Of a stretch of DNA of 64,000 nt, positions 39,973 through 48,655 are shown one piece after another. The position numbers and the translations under genes were made by a program. The notes beneath the pieces are model-generated. The model saw only the letters and a program-made list of their open reading frames with translations. It had not been told where the DNA came from and made no database searches. Source of the stretch: a virus; the IMG/VR virus record IMGVR_UViG_3300025865_000006, positions 53,071 through 117,070 of that record, one strand, 5' to 3'. Each line of letters starts with the position of its first letter. The stretch's first letter is position 1.

Positions 39973-40187
39973 TTGTTCTTCCTATTTTTAATAGTTAGTG
40001 ATACGAGAACGTGGTCTTTAGGTATAGATAAGTAAATTATGCTAGATACTGTAATCTCACTTCGTTCAAGATCAATTACACTCTCTGGAAGAAGCATACT
40101 AAGATAAGTAACCCTGTTTTCGCGTTTAAATCCTACAGCAGTTATATTATTGGGAATAGGAAATTCTATTCCATCCACTCTTTTCAT
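39969..40187 (-). CDS. Hypothetical beta-rich protein, 72 aa
   Basis: Short strands and turns ([31 protein letters not shown]). Sits between the RlpA-like and GMPR genes with overlaps at both ends. Not recognised. Confidence 0.5.
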   Translation of the reverse strand: MKRVDGIEFPIPNNITAVGFKRENRVTYLSMLLPESVIDLERSEITVSSIIYLSIPKDHVLVSLTIKNRKNK

Positions 40188-40693
40188 CTAATATATCTTA
40201 CCCTCACGTCTATAAGTCCAAGTTTCATTGATCCACCAATGGCCTTAAAATCGGCTAGATTCAAATCAATGATTCTGCCCGCACGTTGCATCGCCAGATC
40301 GGGTCCAGCGTCATTGCTGCGTCTGATTATACACCCGGCAGGACCACAAACTTCAACTTTTATGCCACGGCCTTCTGGTAGCGCGAGCAACCCTGCATAT
40401 CCGGGTCCGTAAGTGGAAGCAGTTCCGTACTTTACCTTATAGTATATCGAGACAGATTTAGGAGTGGGTTTTGGAGTTGGTTTGGGTGTAGGTTTAGGAG
40501 TTGGCTTTGGAGTTGGAATAGGGGTTGCTACCAAAGTTGGAATTGGTGTTGGTGTTGATACTGGTTCAAAGATGAACGCCACTCTAAAATTTTCAGGGGC
40601 ATAGCTAACTGGTTGATTAGAATTAGTGGGTGTAGGAACGGTCGCCGCTACTACAATTAGACCTAGCACTAAGGCTGGCAATTTTCTTTTCAT
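40184..40693 (-). CDS. Secreted RlpA-like double-psi beta-barrel protein
   Basis: 169 residues: a signal peptide or membrane anchor ([19 protein letters not shown]), a long Pro/Thr linker with (TPKP)n repeats (about 60-80), then a RlpA/expansin-like barrel with [26 protein letters not shown] and [13 protein letters not shown]. RlpA-type domains act on or bind peptidoglycan. For a phage this could help lysis or remodel the wall; the extended linker could span it. Confidence 0.7.
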   Translation of the reverse strand: MKRKLPALVLGLIVVAATVPTPTNSNQPVSYAPENFRVAFIFEPVSTPTPIPTLVATPIPTPKPTPKPTPKPTPKPTPKSVSIYYKVKYGTASTYGPGYAGLLALPEGRGIKVEVCGPAGCIIRRSNDAGPDLAMQRAGRIIDLNLADFKAIGGSMKLGLIDVRVRYIR

Positions 40694-40721
40694 AGGTCTA
40701 CCTCCGTGTTACTAATTTATT

Positions 40722-40889
40722 TTAAAAATTTCTTTTTAGTCTTTTCTTTTCCTTTCGTGCCCACTCCCTACGTTGTTTACGATTCATATTAATTACCCGC
40801 TCGAACTCTTCGTCGGGTATTCTAATTTCCTTCTTAAGGAGTGGCTGTGCTACATCTATTGTTCTGATATATCCTGTATCTGAGTTCAT
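40722..40889 (-). CDS. 55-aa basic helical protein
   Basis: ATG 40889 overlaps the upstream stop (ATGA), TAA 40722. C-terminal NRKQRREWARKEKKRLKRNF is one very basic helix, suggesting nucleic-acid binding. Not recognised. Confidence 0.5.
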   Translation of the reverse strand: MNSDTGYIRTIDVAQPLLKKEIRIPDEEFERVINMNRKQRREWARKEKKRLKRNF

Positions 40890-41080
40890 TTTCTAGCCTC
40901 CCAACCGTCTTTACCATAAATTAATCCTAGTGTTTTTATGAACCCTTGTACTTTCCAATAACAATCATGGCAAGCGTCCCGCTCTACGCGAGTTTTGTCT
41001 GTACTTGTCCCAAATTGTATAATGTAGAAGTCTTCGATTCTCATTTCGTTTTTACAAAGGTCACAGAACCTTTTAATCAC
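40886..41080 (-). CDS. Zinc-ribbon protein, 64 aa
   Basis: CDLCKNEM and CHDCYWKVQGF make a clear four-cysteine ribbon. Function unknown; near the divergent control region. Confidence 0.55.
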   Translation of the reverse strand: MIKRFCDLCKNEMRIEDFYIIQFGTSTDKTRVERDACHDCYWKVQGFIKTLGLIYGKDGWEARK

Positions 41081-41280
41081 TACTTCTCCTTATCTGAAAA
41101 CAAGGGAAAACTTGGACGTTGATCTAGTACCGCGTCCTTTGGTATAATATCTACATCTCTTCCACCACATTTACAACATATCCAGATTTTGACTAATTGC
41201 TTTGTCCCCTTCAAAGTTTTCTTCCCAAGTCTAATTGGGGCGAAGCAACATTTACTCCTATATTTATAGTCTAGAAACAA
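41080..41280 (-). CDS. Zinc-ribbon protein, 66 aa (first of leftward block)
   Basis: TTG start with GGAGATG 9 nt upstream. CC near 12 and CCKCGGRD form a zinc ribbon. First gene after the divergent control region, so a small regulator is possible but unproven. Confidence 0.5.
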   Translation of the reverse strand: MFLDYKYRSKCCFAPIRLGKKTLKGTKQLVKIWICCKCGGRDVDIIPKDAVLDQRPSFPLFSDKEK

Positions 41281-41495
41281 TACTTACATCTCCTTTGTAC
41301 AGAATTCTGTACAACTCTGTTCAGTTCTGTACAGAGTATAACAGTACTGTACAGTATATATCTGGACCCCCCTCCGCTCACTCTCAGTGTAACAAGGTTG
41401 GGTCCGAGGTTCAAGCTAGCCAAGGTTAAGAAAGGTTAACAATTCAACGAGGCCCGTCCAGCCTCCCACCCGTAGTGTAATATGAGGTACAGCGC
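41281..41495. promoter_or_regulatory. Divergent control region with three palindromes
   Basis: No ORF. A 20-bp perfect palindrome TTGTACAGAATTCTGTACAA (41295-41314) is followed by two more CTGTACAG-centred dyads (near 41326-41337 and 41346-41355), then a CC-rich stretch. The spacing fits cooperative repressor binding over the promoters of the two diverging blocks. Confidence 0.65.
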
Positions 41496-41936
41496 ATGAA
41501 GCCCAAAATTTACGATTACTATGTTTTAGTGTACAATCCCAATCATGAAAGAGCGGTGGAAGCCGGTTACGTTTCAGAACAAATACTGGTTGCTGAAAAG
41601 GTTCTTGGGCGTCCACTGTCACAAGACGAAGATGTACGGCATGTAAATGGCGATACACAAGATAACAGCCCAAACAATTTAGAGATTGTTTCTGTTAATC
41701 ACGGGTATAAAGTTTTTTCATTGGGGGAAACTCCCAATAAACGATCCCTAAAAGGATCAAAGACGTATATGGCCTGTAAATATCAAAAGCCATGCTGGAA
41801 AATGATTAGATCACCCATCATTAAAGAGCACAAGGTATTTTTGCCATATATATGCAGCTATCAAACAGCAGGTGATATCTATAAATGTTCCCATTTTTGG
41901 AATTTCCTGGGTGAGGATAAAGAAAGGAGTGAATAA
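41496..41936 (+). CDS. HNH endonuclease
   Basis: 146 residues. VSEQILVAEKVLGRPLSQDEDVRHVNGDTQDNSPNNLEI fits the HNH_3 pattern (H and N of the ββα-metal site), and the C-terminus has a CKYQKPCW/C cluster that may be a zinc finger. Free-standing HNH nucleases are common homing or processing enzymes in phages; this one leads the replication block. Confidence 0.7.
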   Translation: MKPKIYDYYVLVYNPNHERAVEAGYVSEQILVAEKVLGRPLSQDEDVRHVNGDTQDNSPNNLEIVSVNHGYKVFSLGETPNKRSLKGSKTYMACKYQKPCWKMIRSPIIKEHKVFLPYICSYQTAGDIYKCSHFWNFLGEDKERSE

Positions 41937-41938
41937 TA

Positions 41939-43747
41939 GTGGTCTATGAACCAATGGGTTTATCTAAGACAATTTTTAAAGAAAGGTATACAATTCATCC
42001 AGATGAGACATGGGTAGAGGCTTCAAGACGAATATCAAGACATGTAGCCTCTGCGGAAGACAATGGGCATAAGCCTGTAACAGAGGAACTATTCTACGAA
42101 GAGGTTGTAGAGAACCGATTTATGCCCGGTGGGAGAATATGGTATGGTAGTGGTCGCCCTCGTGCTCAGTTACTTAATTGTTTCGTTGTCCCTACGAGTG
42201 ATAGTCGTGAGGGTTGGGGTAAAACAATATCCGACGTTATTGTGGTCAGTGGTATGGGCGGTGGTGTCGGTATCAATTGCTCTCCTATTCGGCCTAGAGG
42301 GAGCCGCATTAGTGGGACTGGTGGCATTGCTACTGGTGCTGTTTCTTTAATGCAAATGATCAACGGCGTGGGAGATGTACTAGTCGGCGGCGGTGGCCGA
42401 AGATTAGCATTAATGTTAGACCTAAATATAACACATCCCGATCTTTCTGAGTTTCTAGACAAAAAATTAGACCAAAATGAGTTAACGAACGCTAATATAT
42501 CTGTTATAATTGATAAGCGACTTCCTGCTGAGTCTTTTGTTAAGAAAGTAAGAAAAGGCGAGGATTTTGAACCAGTCTTTGGTAGTACACGTTTTCCAAA
42601 GGTTAATGCCAAAGATATTTGGGAAAAAATCGTTACCAATGCTTGGACTAGTGGAGAACCGGGAGTTCTAAATGGCGATCTTGCGAACAAGGAAAGTAAT
42701 ATTTGGTATCATAAGCCTCTTATCTCTACTAACCCATGTGGTGAGATTTGGTTGGAGGAATACGGTAGTTGTGATCTTGGCGCTCTTGTCCTACCCCGTT
42801 TTGTTTCTAACAATAGGATGTTGGACTGGGATCAATTACGTAAAACTATTAACACAGCGGTTCGTTTTTTGGATAACGTTTTAAGTGTTAATGAGTACCC
42901 ATTACAGGCTATAAGAGATAATAATAACTATATTCGTAGAATTGGTCTAGGAATTATGGGATTACACTCTATGCTTATTATGATGGGGCGTAAATACTCT
43001 GATTCCCTATATTTTATAGACGAACTAATGAAGTTTATTAAGGAGGAAGCGTACCTTGCGTCTATCTCACTCGCCGCAGAAAAAGGCTCTTTTGGAGGCT
43101 TTGACGAAAGATTCCTCGACTCAGGCTTTGCAAGACGAGCTTTATCTTCTTCTATCCGCAGTAAAATCAGAAAGGGCGGGATTAGAAATGCTGCAATCCT
43201 CACTATCGCACCTACTGGAACAACCGGAATGGTTAGTAACGTATCTACAGGAATTGAGCCTCTTTTTGCACCCGCATACTGGCGAAGATTCTTTAGACCC
43301 ACACCTGATGGAAGTAGACAGTTAGACAAGGAATTAGTTATCGATCCGTTGTGGGATACTGTTGAAGATAAATCTGTGCTGGAAGGCGCATATGATATTG
43401 AGCCAGAAACTCACTTCGATGTTCAACGTATTTGCCAAGCACACATCGATAATGCTGTGTCAAAGACAATCAACTTACCGTCAAACTTTCCTGTTGAATC
43501 TCTCAGTGATCTTTGGCTAGAGTATCTACCAGACCTAAAGGGCACAACGTTCTACAGGGCTGGCTCACGCGGGCAGGAGCCGCTAGAGGCTATCCCGCTG
43601 GACGAGGCAAAACAGTTAATAAAGAGCACAAAAACTCATGCCTCAACAATTGAGGAACAGTCTAGTCTAGATTGTCCCGATGGAATGTGTGATACTCATG
43701 GTATCGAAATTCATGAGAGGGTAGATTCCCCGTTTGCAATGGTGTAA
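41939..43747 (+). CDS. nrdJ: Class II (B12-dependent) ribonucleotide reductase
   Basis: 602 residues from GTG 41939. NCFV (C81), NPCGE (265-269), GSCDLGA (C278), APTGTTGM near the end of the barrel and a C-terminal CPDGMC redox pair (C579, C584) define a class II reductase. It makes deoxyribonucleotides with adenosylcobalamin and needs no separate small subunit, so it works with or without oxygen. It supplies dNTPs for PolA two genes downstream. Confidence 0.9.
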   Translation: MVYEPMGLSKTIFKERYTIHPDETWVEASRRISRHVASAEDNGHKPVTEELFYEEVVENRFMPGGRIWYGSGRPRAQLLNCFVVPTSDSREGWGKTISDVIVVSGMGGGVGINCSPIRPRGSRISGTGGIATGAVSLMQMINGVGDVLVGGGGRRLALMLDLNITHPDLSEFLDKKLDQNELTNANISVIIDKRLPAESFVKKVRKGEDFEPVFGSTRFPKVNAKDIWEKIVTNAWTSGEPGVLNGDLANKESNIWYHKPLISTNPCGEIWLEEYGSCDLGALVLPRFVSNNRMLDWDQLRKTINTAVRFLDNVLSVNEYPLQAIRDNNNYIRRIGLGIMGLHSMLIMMGRKYSDSLYFIDELMKFIKEEAYLASISLAAEKGSFGGFDERFLDSGFARRALSSSIRSKIRKGGIRNAAILTIAPTGTTGMVSNVSTGIEPLFAPAYWRRFFRPTPDGSRQLDKELVIDPLWDTVEDKSVLEGAYDIEPETHFDVQRICQAHIDNAVSKTINLPSNFPVESLSDLWLEYLPDLKGTTFYRAGSRGQEPLEAIPLDEAKQLIKSTKTHASTIEEQSSLDCPDGMCDTHGIEIHERVDSPFAMV

Positions 43748-43748
43748 A

Positions 43749-44831
43749 ATGAAAAGCTTGCTAGAAATATTAGCAGAAAGCGATATAAAGTTAACACAAG
43801 GGTATAATGGAAGGAGTGTTGGCCATTGTCCGTTTCATACGGGCGATCACACACCTTCCTTTACTGTTTATCCGAATGAGTCATATTATTGTTTTGGTTG
43901 TGGCGCATGGGGCGATGCAGTCAAATTCTTAATTGACTATAAAAATATGGACCCTAAAGCAGCCTATGAGTATGTAGGTCAGGACATTATCAAGGAAAAG
44001 GCTACAGGCGTTATCAAGGTTAAGAACGTATCAGAGACATGGCAGTTTCTATACGATGTAGCTTTCCTGTATCATCAATTCCTATGGCGCAACAGGGGTG
44101 CTATGGAGTACTTATTGCGTCGTGGTTTAACAGAAGATACAATCAAGAAATACTTGATAGGCTACACTGATGGGTTCGTTCTCAATATCAGTAATGCCTT
44201 TGACGCCGCCTTAGGCGCAGAAGTAGGGTTAATAAATAAGGATGGGGTAGAAGCCTTGTCCCACAGGATCATTATTCCCAATATCATAGCATCTACCGAG
44301 ATGGTAGACTTCATGGTGGGTAGAACAGTTATCAATGACAGGGTAAAGTACCTTGGACTGAGAATGCCAAAGCCGATTATTGGATTAGCAGCTATTCAGC
44401 CTTCTCCTGTTGTATTTCTGGTGGAGGGCCAGTTCGACTGGCTTACACTAAAACAGTGGGGCTATCCTGCTATCTCTGCGGGTGGAACAAATATTTCTAG
44501 GCCCAATATAGCGTCAATCAAAGATAAGAGGGTTGTTATTATACCGGACTACGATCAAAGCGGTATTGGTATGAGTGCTGCCCATTCTCTTGAACATAAG
44601 ATAGATAATGGAAAAACCATGATCCTCGATTACTCTTCCCTTAGAGTGGGCGATGATAAACTAGATATCTCCAAATTAGGGGAGCGACTAGATGGAGAAA
44701 GACTATTTGCCGAAATAGTGAAGGAGAAACTACCGTGGCTTGGAGCCTTGTCGAATCGAACAATCCAAACCTTCTTTCCAAATTTAACGAGTATGACACA
44801 TTTTCAATCGACTTGGAAACCAGCGGTTTAA
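43749..44831 (+). CDS. CHC2/Toprim DNA primase
   Basis: 360 residues from ATG 43749. N-terminal zinc ribbon CPFH...YYCFGCGAWGD (C27, H30, C48, C51), then a Toprim domain with LVEGQFDWL and PDYDQSG metal motifs. Domain order is that of DnaG-type primases; no helicase domain follows, so it is a stand-alone primase. It overlaps the PolA start by about 97 bp, so the two are translated together. Confidence 0.85.
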   Translation: MKSLLEILAESDIKLTQGYNGRSVGHCPFHTGDHTPSFTVYPNESYYCFGCGAWGDAVKFLIDYKNMDPKAAYEYVGQDIIKEKATGVIKVKNVSETWQFLYDVAFLYHQFLWRNRGAMEYLLRRGLTEDTIKKYLIGYTDGFVLNISNAFDAALGAEVGLINKDGVEALSHRIIIPNIIASTEMVDFMVGRTVINDRVKYLGLRMPKPIIGLAAIQPSPVVFLVEGQFDWLTLKQWGYPAISAGGTNISRPNIASIKDKRVVIIPDYDQSGIGMSAAHSLEHKIDNGKTMILDYSSLRVGDDKLDISKLGERLDGERLFAEIVKEKLPWLGALSNRTIQTFFPNLTSMTHFQSTWKPAV

Positions 44832-46501
44832 GCCCGTTAGACTCTAGAATCCTTCTGGCACAGATTGGTTTCCCCGATAAGTCTGTTTTTGTGCTTAATG
44901 GGGTTAAAAGCGACCTCAAATTTCTCAAACCATACTTTGAAGATCGAAAATGGCTTAAATTAGCCCATAATGCTAAATTTGAGGCTAAATTTCTAAACTA
45001 CTTCCTACAAGCTGAACTAAAGGGTATTTTTGACACTTTCTTGGCAGAACAGCTAATTACTGATGTTCCGTTTCCATCTTTGGCGATGGTGGCCTTAAAG
45101 TATACTGGCGAAGTTCTAGACAAGAGTGTTAGAACCACATTCTTTGATTCAACAAATAGTTCCTTTTCTGATGAGCAGATTACGTATGCGGCCAAAGACG
45201 CGGAGATTCTATTCCCGATTTGGGAAGCACAGAAGAAACTGCTTAAAGACTTCGGATTAGAGCGCGTTGCTGATCTGGAATTTGAGTTGGTGCGCGTTCT
45301 GGCGGCTATGGAGTTGGAGGGTGTACCTATCAATACTGATAGATGGAAGTCTAGACTCAAAGACTATGAGAAGGAGCACGAAGATTCCCGCCTAAAGATG
45401 CATGAATTGCTATTCGACGGCGGGCTGCTTGATGAGCAGACAGGAATGTTCGAGCGCGATGCTATCAATCTAAACAGTCCCAAACAGATTTTGGAGAGTT
45501 TTAAGAAGCTCGGAATCAATATTAATGCTACAAATGTGCGAGAACTGTCTCTTATTGAGCATCCCGCTGCCGTAGAACTGCTAAATTACCGAAAACTACA
45601 GAAAATCCAGTCGTCTTACGGGGAAACGTTTCTTGGTGCAATTCACCCATTTACGGGCAGAATTCATCCAGATTGGCAACAAATAGGCACACAAACCGGA
45701 AGATTTGCGTGTAGAAATCCAAATCTACAGCAGATGCCTGTAGAGTTTCGTTACTGCGTAAGTCTACCGGGCTACAAGATTGTTGTCGCTGACTACTCTC
45801 AGATTGAGTTGAGAATTTTAGCAGAGCTAAGTCAAGACCCCGGATTGACAAATGCCTTTGAAATGGGCGGCGATCCACACAAGGCGACAGCAGCGCAGAT
45901 GTTTAATCTTCCCATTGATAGCATTGATAAAGAGCAGCGCTTCATCGCTAAGACTATCAACTTTGGATTAGCCTACGGAATGGGTTATATGAAGTTGAGA
46001 GATATGCTGAACAATGGAAAGAACCGAAAAGAGTGGATTTCCGTCGAGGATACGAAGAGTTTGCTGTTCCGATACAAGAAAACCTATAAAAAAGCTATCG
46101 AATGGCTTACATATGCAGGAAATGCAGGATTTGCTCGTGATTACTCCGAAACTATGCTAGGGCGCAGAAGATGGTTCGTAAAGCCCAGTCAGGGCATGGA
46201 TTACGATAATAAGGTAGCATCCATTAAGCGCCAAGCGGCTAATGCGGTAATTCAGGGCACAAACGCTGATATCACCAAACTGGCATTACTCGATATTTAC
46301 AATGAGTTGAACCTTTACGACCTACGTGCTACTATAATTCTACAGGTCCATGACGAAATCGTTGTCCTAGCCCACGAGCGATCTGCCGAGACTGTTAAGG
46401 AAGTAGTAGAGGCTTCGATGATTAATGCAGCGAAGACCCTGCTAAAATCCGTGCCTATCAAGGCAGACGCAGTAGTTTCAGATATCTGGAAAAAGGACTA
46501 G
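44735..46501 (+). CDS. polA-like: DNA polymerase I family (PolA)
   Basis: 588 residues from GTG 44735 (AGGAG 8 nt upstream). N-terminal 3'-5' exonuclease starting FSIDLETSGL (D26, E28), then the polymerase with motif A DYSQIELR, motif B RFIAKTINFGLAYGMG and motif C QVHDEI. There is no 5'-3' exonuclease domain. It is the replicative polymerase of this phage. Confidence 0.92.
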   Translation: MAWSLVESNNPNLLSKFNEYDTFSIDLETSGLSPLDSRILLAQIGFPDKSVFVLNGVKSDLKFLKPYFEDRKWLKLAHNAKFEAKFLNYFLQAELKGIFDTFLAEQLITDVPFPSLAMVALKYTGEVLDKSVRTTFFDSTNSSFSDEQITYAAKDAEILFPIWEAQKKLLKDFGLERVADLEFELVRVLAAMELEGVPINTDRWKSRLKDYEKEHEDSRLKMHELLFDGGLLDEQTGMFERDAINLNSPKQILESFKKLGININATNVRELSLIEHPAAVELLNYRKLQKIQSSYGETFLGAIHPFTGRIHPDWQQIGTQTGRFACRNPNLQQMPVEFRYCVSLPGYKIVVADYSQIELRILAELSQDPGLTNAFEMGGDPHKATAAQMFNLPIDSIDKEQRFIAKTINFGLAYGMGYMKLRDMLNNGKNRKEWISVEDTKSLLFRYKKTYKKAIEWLTYAGNAGFARDYSETMLGRRRWFVKPSQGMDYDNKVASIKRQAANAVIQGTNADITKLALLDIYNELNLYDLRATIILQVHDEIVVLAHERSAETVKEVVEASMINAAKTLLKSVPIKADAVVSDIWKKD

Positions 46502-46511
46502 GTGAATATGA

Positions 46512-46784
46512 TTGGACGTTACCGATTCAATACGTAAATATGTTAATGGGATTGATGGACTAACTGAAGGGGTTGGTCCTCCAAGTATGGAGATGTTTCC
46601 CTTAAAAGAAGAGGACCCAATTGTATATCAAGTACAAAAGATACTAACCGAGATTTATGTGTTCACTGACACAAACCACATGAAATACGGTTCTAAAACC
46701 TTTCAGGATGTTATTCTTATGGGAGAAATGACAAAAGATCAGGTAGAGACGCTAATAGCCAAAAAGCGCCGAAAGGGAGGCTAA
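46512..46784 (+). CDS. Hypothetical protein, 90 aa
   Basis: TTG start after AGGTGAATATGA. Acidic with a basic C-terminus (AKKRRKGG). Coupled between PolA and the SLOG gene. Not recognised. Confidence 0.5.
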   Translation: MDVTDSIRKYVNGIDGLTEGVGPPSMEMFPLKEEDPIVYQVQKILTEIYVFTDTNHMKYGSKTFQDVILMGEMTKDQVETLIAKKRRKGG

Positions 46785-47149
46785 TGTTAGTTGGAAAGCG
46801 AATCGGCGTTGTCGGTAGTAGAGTTTTCGGAAATTATCAACAACTTGCCACTAAACTTACGTCTATGGCTGTGGATGGCGACACCATCGTTTCAGGTGGT
46901 GCCGTTGGAGCAGATTCTATGGGACAGCGCTTCGCAAAGGATGCTGGAATGGAAATTACGATTTTCTATCCTAACTATGCAAGACTCGGAAAAGGTGCCA
47001 CCTTTGCCCGTAATAAACAAATTGTGGAACATAGTGACGTGGTAGTAGCCTTTTATGGCAAGGGCAGGTTTCAACAGGGAGGAACCGCGAATACAGTTTA
47101 TTGGGCGCAACAATTAGGTGTCCCATATCAAGAGTACGAGGAAGAGTAG
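46784..47149 (+). CDS. SLOG-family nucleotide-binding protein (YspA/DprA-like)
   Basis: 121 residues: IGVVGSRVF, DTIVSGGAVGADSMGQRFA and RNKQIVEHSDVVVAFYGKG..GGT are the Rossmann-like SLOG features of YspA/DUF2493 proteins. These bind nucleotides or nucleotide-derived ligands; some are associated with anti-phage or NAD-sensing systems. Function in this phage unknown. Confidence 0.7.
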   Translation: MLVGKRIGVVGSRVFGNYQQLATKLTSMAVDGDTIVSGGAVGADSMGQRFAKDAGMEITIFYPNYARLGKGATFARNKQIVEHSDVVVAFYGKGRFQQGGTANTVYWAQQLGVPYQEYEEE

Positions 47150-47153
47150 ATAA

Positions 47154-47279
47154 ATGCCTAAGATTAGAATTTATACCAAATCGGGGCATCAGGTGGAATT
47201 AGATGTTAGGGACTTTACAGTCTATCCCGATAAGGATGGAGGCTATTATAAGTGGGAGGCAACATGGAGGATGAGATGA
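47154..47279 (+). CDS. 41-aa hypothetical protein
   Basis: ATG 47154, TGA 47279 overlapping the next ATG. Beta-rich, basic, with FTVYPDKDGGYYKWEATW. Not recognised. Confidence 0.5.
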   Translation: MPKIRIYTKSGHQVELDVRDFTVYPDKDGGYYKWEATWRMR

Positions 47280-47542
47280 GCAAGCCCGGTGAGTGGCAGT
47301 CCCCTTTGGACTTCGGTGTGGATGATCTGACCTTCGACCCTCACAACTTCGGGGCAGTCGGTGACGGCATAGCGGACGATACGGAGGCCGTTCAGGCGAG
47401 CTTCGACGCCGCCGCACGCGCTGGTGGGCGCATCGGGGGTGAGCCCGGAACGTACAAGGTCACTCGCCCGATTACCGATCAGTACACGCCCGGACTCGCT
47501 CGACGCCGATCCGCAACAAATAGAAATGGTGATTGTGCTTGA
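47276..47542 (+). pseudogene. Truncated pectate-lyase-type tailspike fragment
   Basis: From ATG 47276 the frame encodes NFGAVGDGIADDTEAVQASFDAA and GGEPGTYKV, the conserved start of a right-handed beta-helix (pectate lyase 3) domain, then loses homology after about 70 residues. In the +1 frame the last 50 nt read SLDADPQQIEMVIVLED-stop, which looks like a natural C-terminus. GC-rich against its surroundings. A decayed or shuffled tailspike piece next to tRNA-Ser. Confidence 0.65.
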
Positions 47543-47551
47543 AGATTAAAT

Positions 47552-47640
47552 GGATGGTTGGCCGAGTCTGGTAAGGCGCTAGTCTTGAAAACTGGTAAGG
47601 TGTAATAGCTACAGGGGTTCGAATCCTCTACCATCCGCCA
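47552..47640 (+). tRNA. tRNA-Ser (TGA)
   Basis: Acceptor GGATGGT/ACCATCC, anticodon loop CTTGAAA (TGA), long variable arm, T-loop TTCGAAT, discriminator G, encoded CCA. Confidence 0.93.
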
Positions 47641-47645
47641 ATTTT

Positions 47646-47729
47646 GGAATGGAACCGAAGTGGTTAGGAGCCTGTCCGCTAAACAGGTGCAGGAAACTGT
47701 TGTCGGATCGTCACCGATCCATTCCGCCA
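47646..47729 (+). tRNA. tRNA-Ser (GCT), unusual T-loop
   Basis: Acceptor GGAATGG/CCATTCC, anticodon stem CCTGT/ACAGG with loop CCGCTAA (GCT), long variable arm, CCA. The T-loop is ATCGTCA instead of TTCRANY, so it may be damaged. Confidence 0.75.
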
Positions 47730-47756
47730 ATTTAAAACCGTATGGGGGAGTCTTAT

Positions 47757-48089
47757 GTGGCAGATACAGGTAACTTTGCTACAGGGCAGGAAAGGTTTCC
47801 CCAAAAAAACGCCAAAAAGCGCATAGATGATTCTGGAAGTTATGCTAAGGGTGGAGAGAAGTTACCAAGAATGAATGCCATTGATCGTAAGAAACCCGGT
47901 ACTTTTGCTGACACGGAGGGAATTAAAATGGTGGATTCAGATAATAAAGGCGATCCACGGGTTACTTCTGACACCAAGGGAGAAGAAATAACCCCCGACA
48001 ATCCAGAAACAATCAAGCAGTTTCCAGTAGATTTAACTGATAAGAAAGCTGTAAAGAAAGTGGAAGGGGATCAGAAGGAAAAGAAATAG
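47757..48089 (+). CDS. Hypothetical polar protein with internal repeat, 110 aa
   Basis: GTG 47757 chosen because GGGGGAG lies 6 nt upstream. Two imperfect repeats (NFATGQERFPQKNAKKR / SYAKGGEKLPRMNAIDRK), lysine/aspartate-rich and probably disordered. Not recognised. Confidence 0.5.
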   Translation: MADTGNFATGQERFPQKNAKKRIDDSGSYAKGGEKLPRMNAIDRKKPGTFADTEGIKMVDSDNKGDPRVTSDTKGEEITPDNPETIKQFPVDLTDKKAVKKVEGDQKEKK

Positions 48090-48320
48090 ATGGATACCTA
48101 TACAATTTATAAATCTGCTAAAAACATATTAGTAGGTGCTCTTAAAGAGCATATAAAAGATAGAGAGTATATTTGGTACATGGAAGAAGCAGAATTCTAC
48201 GCTAATCAAGTTGTAGAAGAGTGTTTAAGGGAGGGACTAACCTATCCTTTTAAGGATTTAAATAAGCCTGATCAAACATATGCTGTACCAATGTATCCAA
48301 ATCCAAATTCACACTACTAG
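48090..48320 (+). CDS. Hypothetical helical protein, 76 aa
   Basis: Long amphipathic helices (ALKEHIKDREYIWYMEEAEFYANQVVEECLREG). Its stop overlaps the start of tRNA-Cys. Not recognised. Confidence 0.5.
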   Translation: MDTYTIYKSAKNILVGALKEHIKDREYIWYMEEAEFYANQVVEECLREGLTYPFKDLNKPDQTYAVPMYPNPNSHY

Positions 48321-48396
48321 GCGTCGTGCCTGAGCGGCTTAAAGGGCTGGTCTGCAAAACCGGATTACGTGGGTCCGAATCCCACCGATGCCTCCA
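48320..48396 (+). tRNA. tRNA-Cys (GCA)
   Basis: Acceptor GGCGTCG/CGATGCC, anticodon stem CTGGT/ACCGG, loop CTGCAAA (GCA), T-loop TCCGAAT, discriminator T, CCA. Confidence 0.9.
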
Positions 48397-48398
48397 AT

Positions 48399-48472
48399 GG
48401 GCCTATAGTTTAATGGGAGAACATATCGTTTGCACCGATAAAATCAGAGTTCGATTCTCTGTGGGTCCACCA
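48399..48472 (+). tRNA. tRNA-Ala (TGC)
   Basis: Acceptor GGGCCTA/TGGGTCC, anticodon loop TTTGCAC (TGC), T-loop TTCGATT, CCA. Two bases after tRNA-Cys, so probably co-transcribed. Confidence 0.88.
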
Positions 48473-48514
48473 AAATAATCAAAAAGTTGAACCTCGCCGT
48501 AGGAAAGGTGTACT

Positions 48515-48655
48515 ATGCAAGAAGTGAAGGGCACGGCCTTCAAACAAAGGGAATTACAGCCTTGGGAAAAACCGCTAAGTCCACCAAGGGCTGTTCCAAA
48601 GCCCATTTCGACAAAGAAAAAAGGCCGTTTCTCTCCGAAAGAGAAAACTGAATAA
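48515..48655 (+). CDS. 46-aa basic protein
   Basis: ATG 48515 behind AGGAAAGG, TAA 48655. Proline/lysine-rich (PPRAVPKPISTKKKGRF), probably disordered, possibly RNA-binding in this RNA-rich neighbourhood. Not recognised. Confidence 0.45.
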   Translation: MQEVKGTAFKQRELQPWEKPLSPPRAVPKPISTKKKGRFSPKEKTE

